Part shown: positions 63,097-64,000 of the stretch, in pieces
Layout: every line of letters starts with the position of its first letter
How positions within the stretch are numbered: the first letter of the stretch is position 1
Assembly (NCBI GenBank): GCA_021776115.1
Contig: JAJFGN010000004.1
Span: forward strand, 124,001-188,000
Source: Kiloniellaceae bacterium
Lineage (GTDB): Bacteria > Pseudomonadota > Alphaproteobacteria > Kiloniellales > J153
DNA length: 64,000 nucleotides
Direction of reading: 5' to 3'
The notes under the pieces: generated by a model
Seen by the model: the letters and a program-made list of their open reading frames with translations, nothing else
The model's database searches: none
Told to the model about the DNA's origin: nothing
Position numbers and translations under genes: made by a program

Positions 63097-63918
63097 GTGA
63101 CATTCGGTTTTGCCAAGATTTTCTGGTTATTGTTCAAGCCCGGCAATCTGCTGGTGTTCGGCTTCCTGGCTGGATACTTGGCGGAGTTCACGCCCTGGCG
63201 GCGGATTCGCCGTCTTGGCCGGATCGTCCTGGGAGCAACCCTCGGCGCCATTTTGGCCGTGGCCATCCTGCCCATCGGGTCTTGGCTGACCGGCCCCCTG
63301 GAAGACCGATTTGCCGCACCGGCAGGCTTGCCTGAGCGGGTTGACGGCGTGATCGTCTTGGGCGGGGCCATTGACTTGCGTCGTTCGGTCGACCGTGGCA
63401 CGGCGGAGCTCAACCAACACGCGGAGCGGATGATCGCGTTCGCCGATTTGGCGCGTCAGTATCCCAAGGCGCGCTTGATTTTCGCCGGCGGCTCCGGCTC
63501 CCTGTACGACCAGAAACACAAGGAGAGCGATTTCGCGCCCAGGCTCATGGCGGACCTGGGAATTGACCCAAGGCGCGTAGTATTCGAGCGCGAATCGCGC
63601 AACACTTATGAGAACGCGCTCTACACAAAACGCCTGATCGGACCGCGGCCTGACGAGACCTGGCTTCTGGTCACCTCGGCGTTTCACATGCCGCGCGCGG
63701 TCGGTGTCTTCCGCGCCGCCGGCTGGGACGTTATGCCGGTCCCGGTCGACTACCAGACCTCGGGTCCGGGGCAGGCTAGCCTCGGGTTCGATCTCACCGG
63801 GAGCTTACGGCTAATCGGCTTGGGACTGCATGAATGGGTCGGTTTGGCGGCGTACCGCGCCTTGGGGTGGACCGCCACATTTTATCCGGGGGCCAAGCCA
63901 GCGCCCGGAAGCAAGTGA
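63097..63918 (+). CDS. YdcF/ElyC-like DUF218 membrane protein
   Basis: The 273-residue protein has two N-terminal membrane segments (IFWLLFKPGNLLVFGFLAGY and IVLGATLGAILAVAILPIGS) and a DUF218 domain: DGVIVLGGAIDLRRS, ARLIFAGGSGSLYDQK, RVVFERESRNTYENALYTK, and LLVTSAFHMPRAVGVFRAAG. ElyC and YdcF act in envelope maintenance, ElyC in peptidoglycan precursor metabolism. The start is GTG 63097, the earliest codon that gives normal family length. It is the last complete gene; the following 80 bases are non-coding as far as I see. Confidence 0.92.
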   Translation: MTFGFAKIFWLLFKPGNLLVFGFLAGYLAEFTPWRRIRRLGRIVLGATLGAILAVAILPIGSWLTGPLEDRFAAPAGLPERVDGVIVLGGAIDLRRSVDRGTAELNQHAERMIAFADLARQYPKARLIFAGGSGSLYDQKHKESDFAPRLMADLGIDPRRVVFERESRNTYENALYTKRLIGPRPDETWLLVTSAFHMPRAVGVFRAAGWDVMPVPVDYQTSGPGQASLGFDLTGSLRLIGLGLHEWVGLAAYRALGWTATFYPGAKPAPGSK

Positions 63919-64000
63919 CGGTGACATGCGGTTAATAAAACCTTGAGGGGCGATAGGCAAAATCGGACGCAAGTAGGGTGGCACTGGCGTTGCGTGTCAA

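Overview
The window reads as a chromosomal segment of a GC-rich alphaproteobacterium, most likely Rhodospirillales/Kiloniellales-like. The grounds are a GAAC-N7-GAAC LexA box between uvrA and ssb (the alphaproteobacterial form of the SOS operator), a PerP/TIGR02281-type periplasmic aspartic protease, a large TPR-methyltransferase protein and frequent GTG/TTG starts. The taxon is inference; no rRNA is present. No prophage, transposase gene, plasmid gene or CRISPR array is visible.

Layout. 1-4.1 kb: a gene start cut by the window edge, then divergent uvrA and ssb sharing an SOS operator. 4.1-9.8 kb: a kinase-like membrane protein without an ATPase domain, then the most unusual locus of the window, five tandem paralogous exported proteins with a calcium-loop-like motif followed by a secreted serine-hydrolase-like protein. 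10-13.4 kb: gyrA and coaD. 13.4-14.1 kb: a dispersed stem-loop repeat, a 263-bp element with 33-bp terminal inverted repeats, and tRNA-Lys. 14.2-22.9 kb: two transporters, small exported and membrane proteins, a methyltransferase-like protein coupled to a cytochrome c, an atypical SDR, a cyclopropane-fatty-acid synthase and a Bax-like glucosaminidase. 23.0-27.4 kb: two tRNA-Leu genes, a type III polyketide synthase with a partner ICMT-type methyltransferase, and a hybrid kinase plus CheY-like regulator. 27.5-35.9 kb: a double-DUF502 membrane protein, recG, a DUF4197 protein, sdhE and mfd.

36-45 kb: a nitroreductase and a DsbA-family oxidoreductase, then a compact six-gene operon of acyl-CoA ligase, SDR, acyl-CoA dehydrogenase, APH-family kinase, DUF6285 protein and GMC oxidoreductase. 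Its first five genes match in kind the LvaE/D/C/A/B enzymes of levulinate and 4-hydroxyacyl-CoA catabolism. 45-48.7 kb: an aspartic protease, a CBS-domain protein and two related exported surface-antigen-like proteins. 48.7-57.4 kb: a peptide-type ABC transporter (substrate-binding protein, two permeases, fused double ATPase), with a second inverted-repeat element and a terminator inside the operon. It is divergent from a creatininase-family, ketopantoate-reductase-family and SDR trio. 57.4-64 kb: a PEP-CTERM protein gene flanked by two 100-bp direct repeats (one holding the tail of a lost serine-hydrolase gene), the intact serine hydrolase, the TPR-methyltransferase protein, tRNA-Ser and a DUF218 protein.

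The DNA-repair genes (uvrA, ssb, recG, mfd), gyrA, coaD, sdhE and the tRNAs are ordinary core genes. The accessory interest lies in the 5.1-9.8 kb paralog cassette, the 37.7-44.4 kb catabolic operon, the type III PKS pair, the fused DUF502 gene and several families of non-coding repeats.
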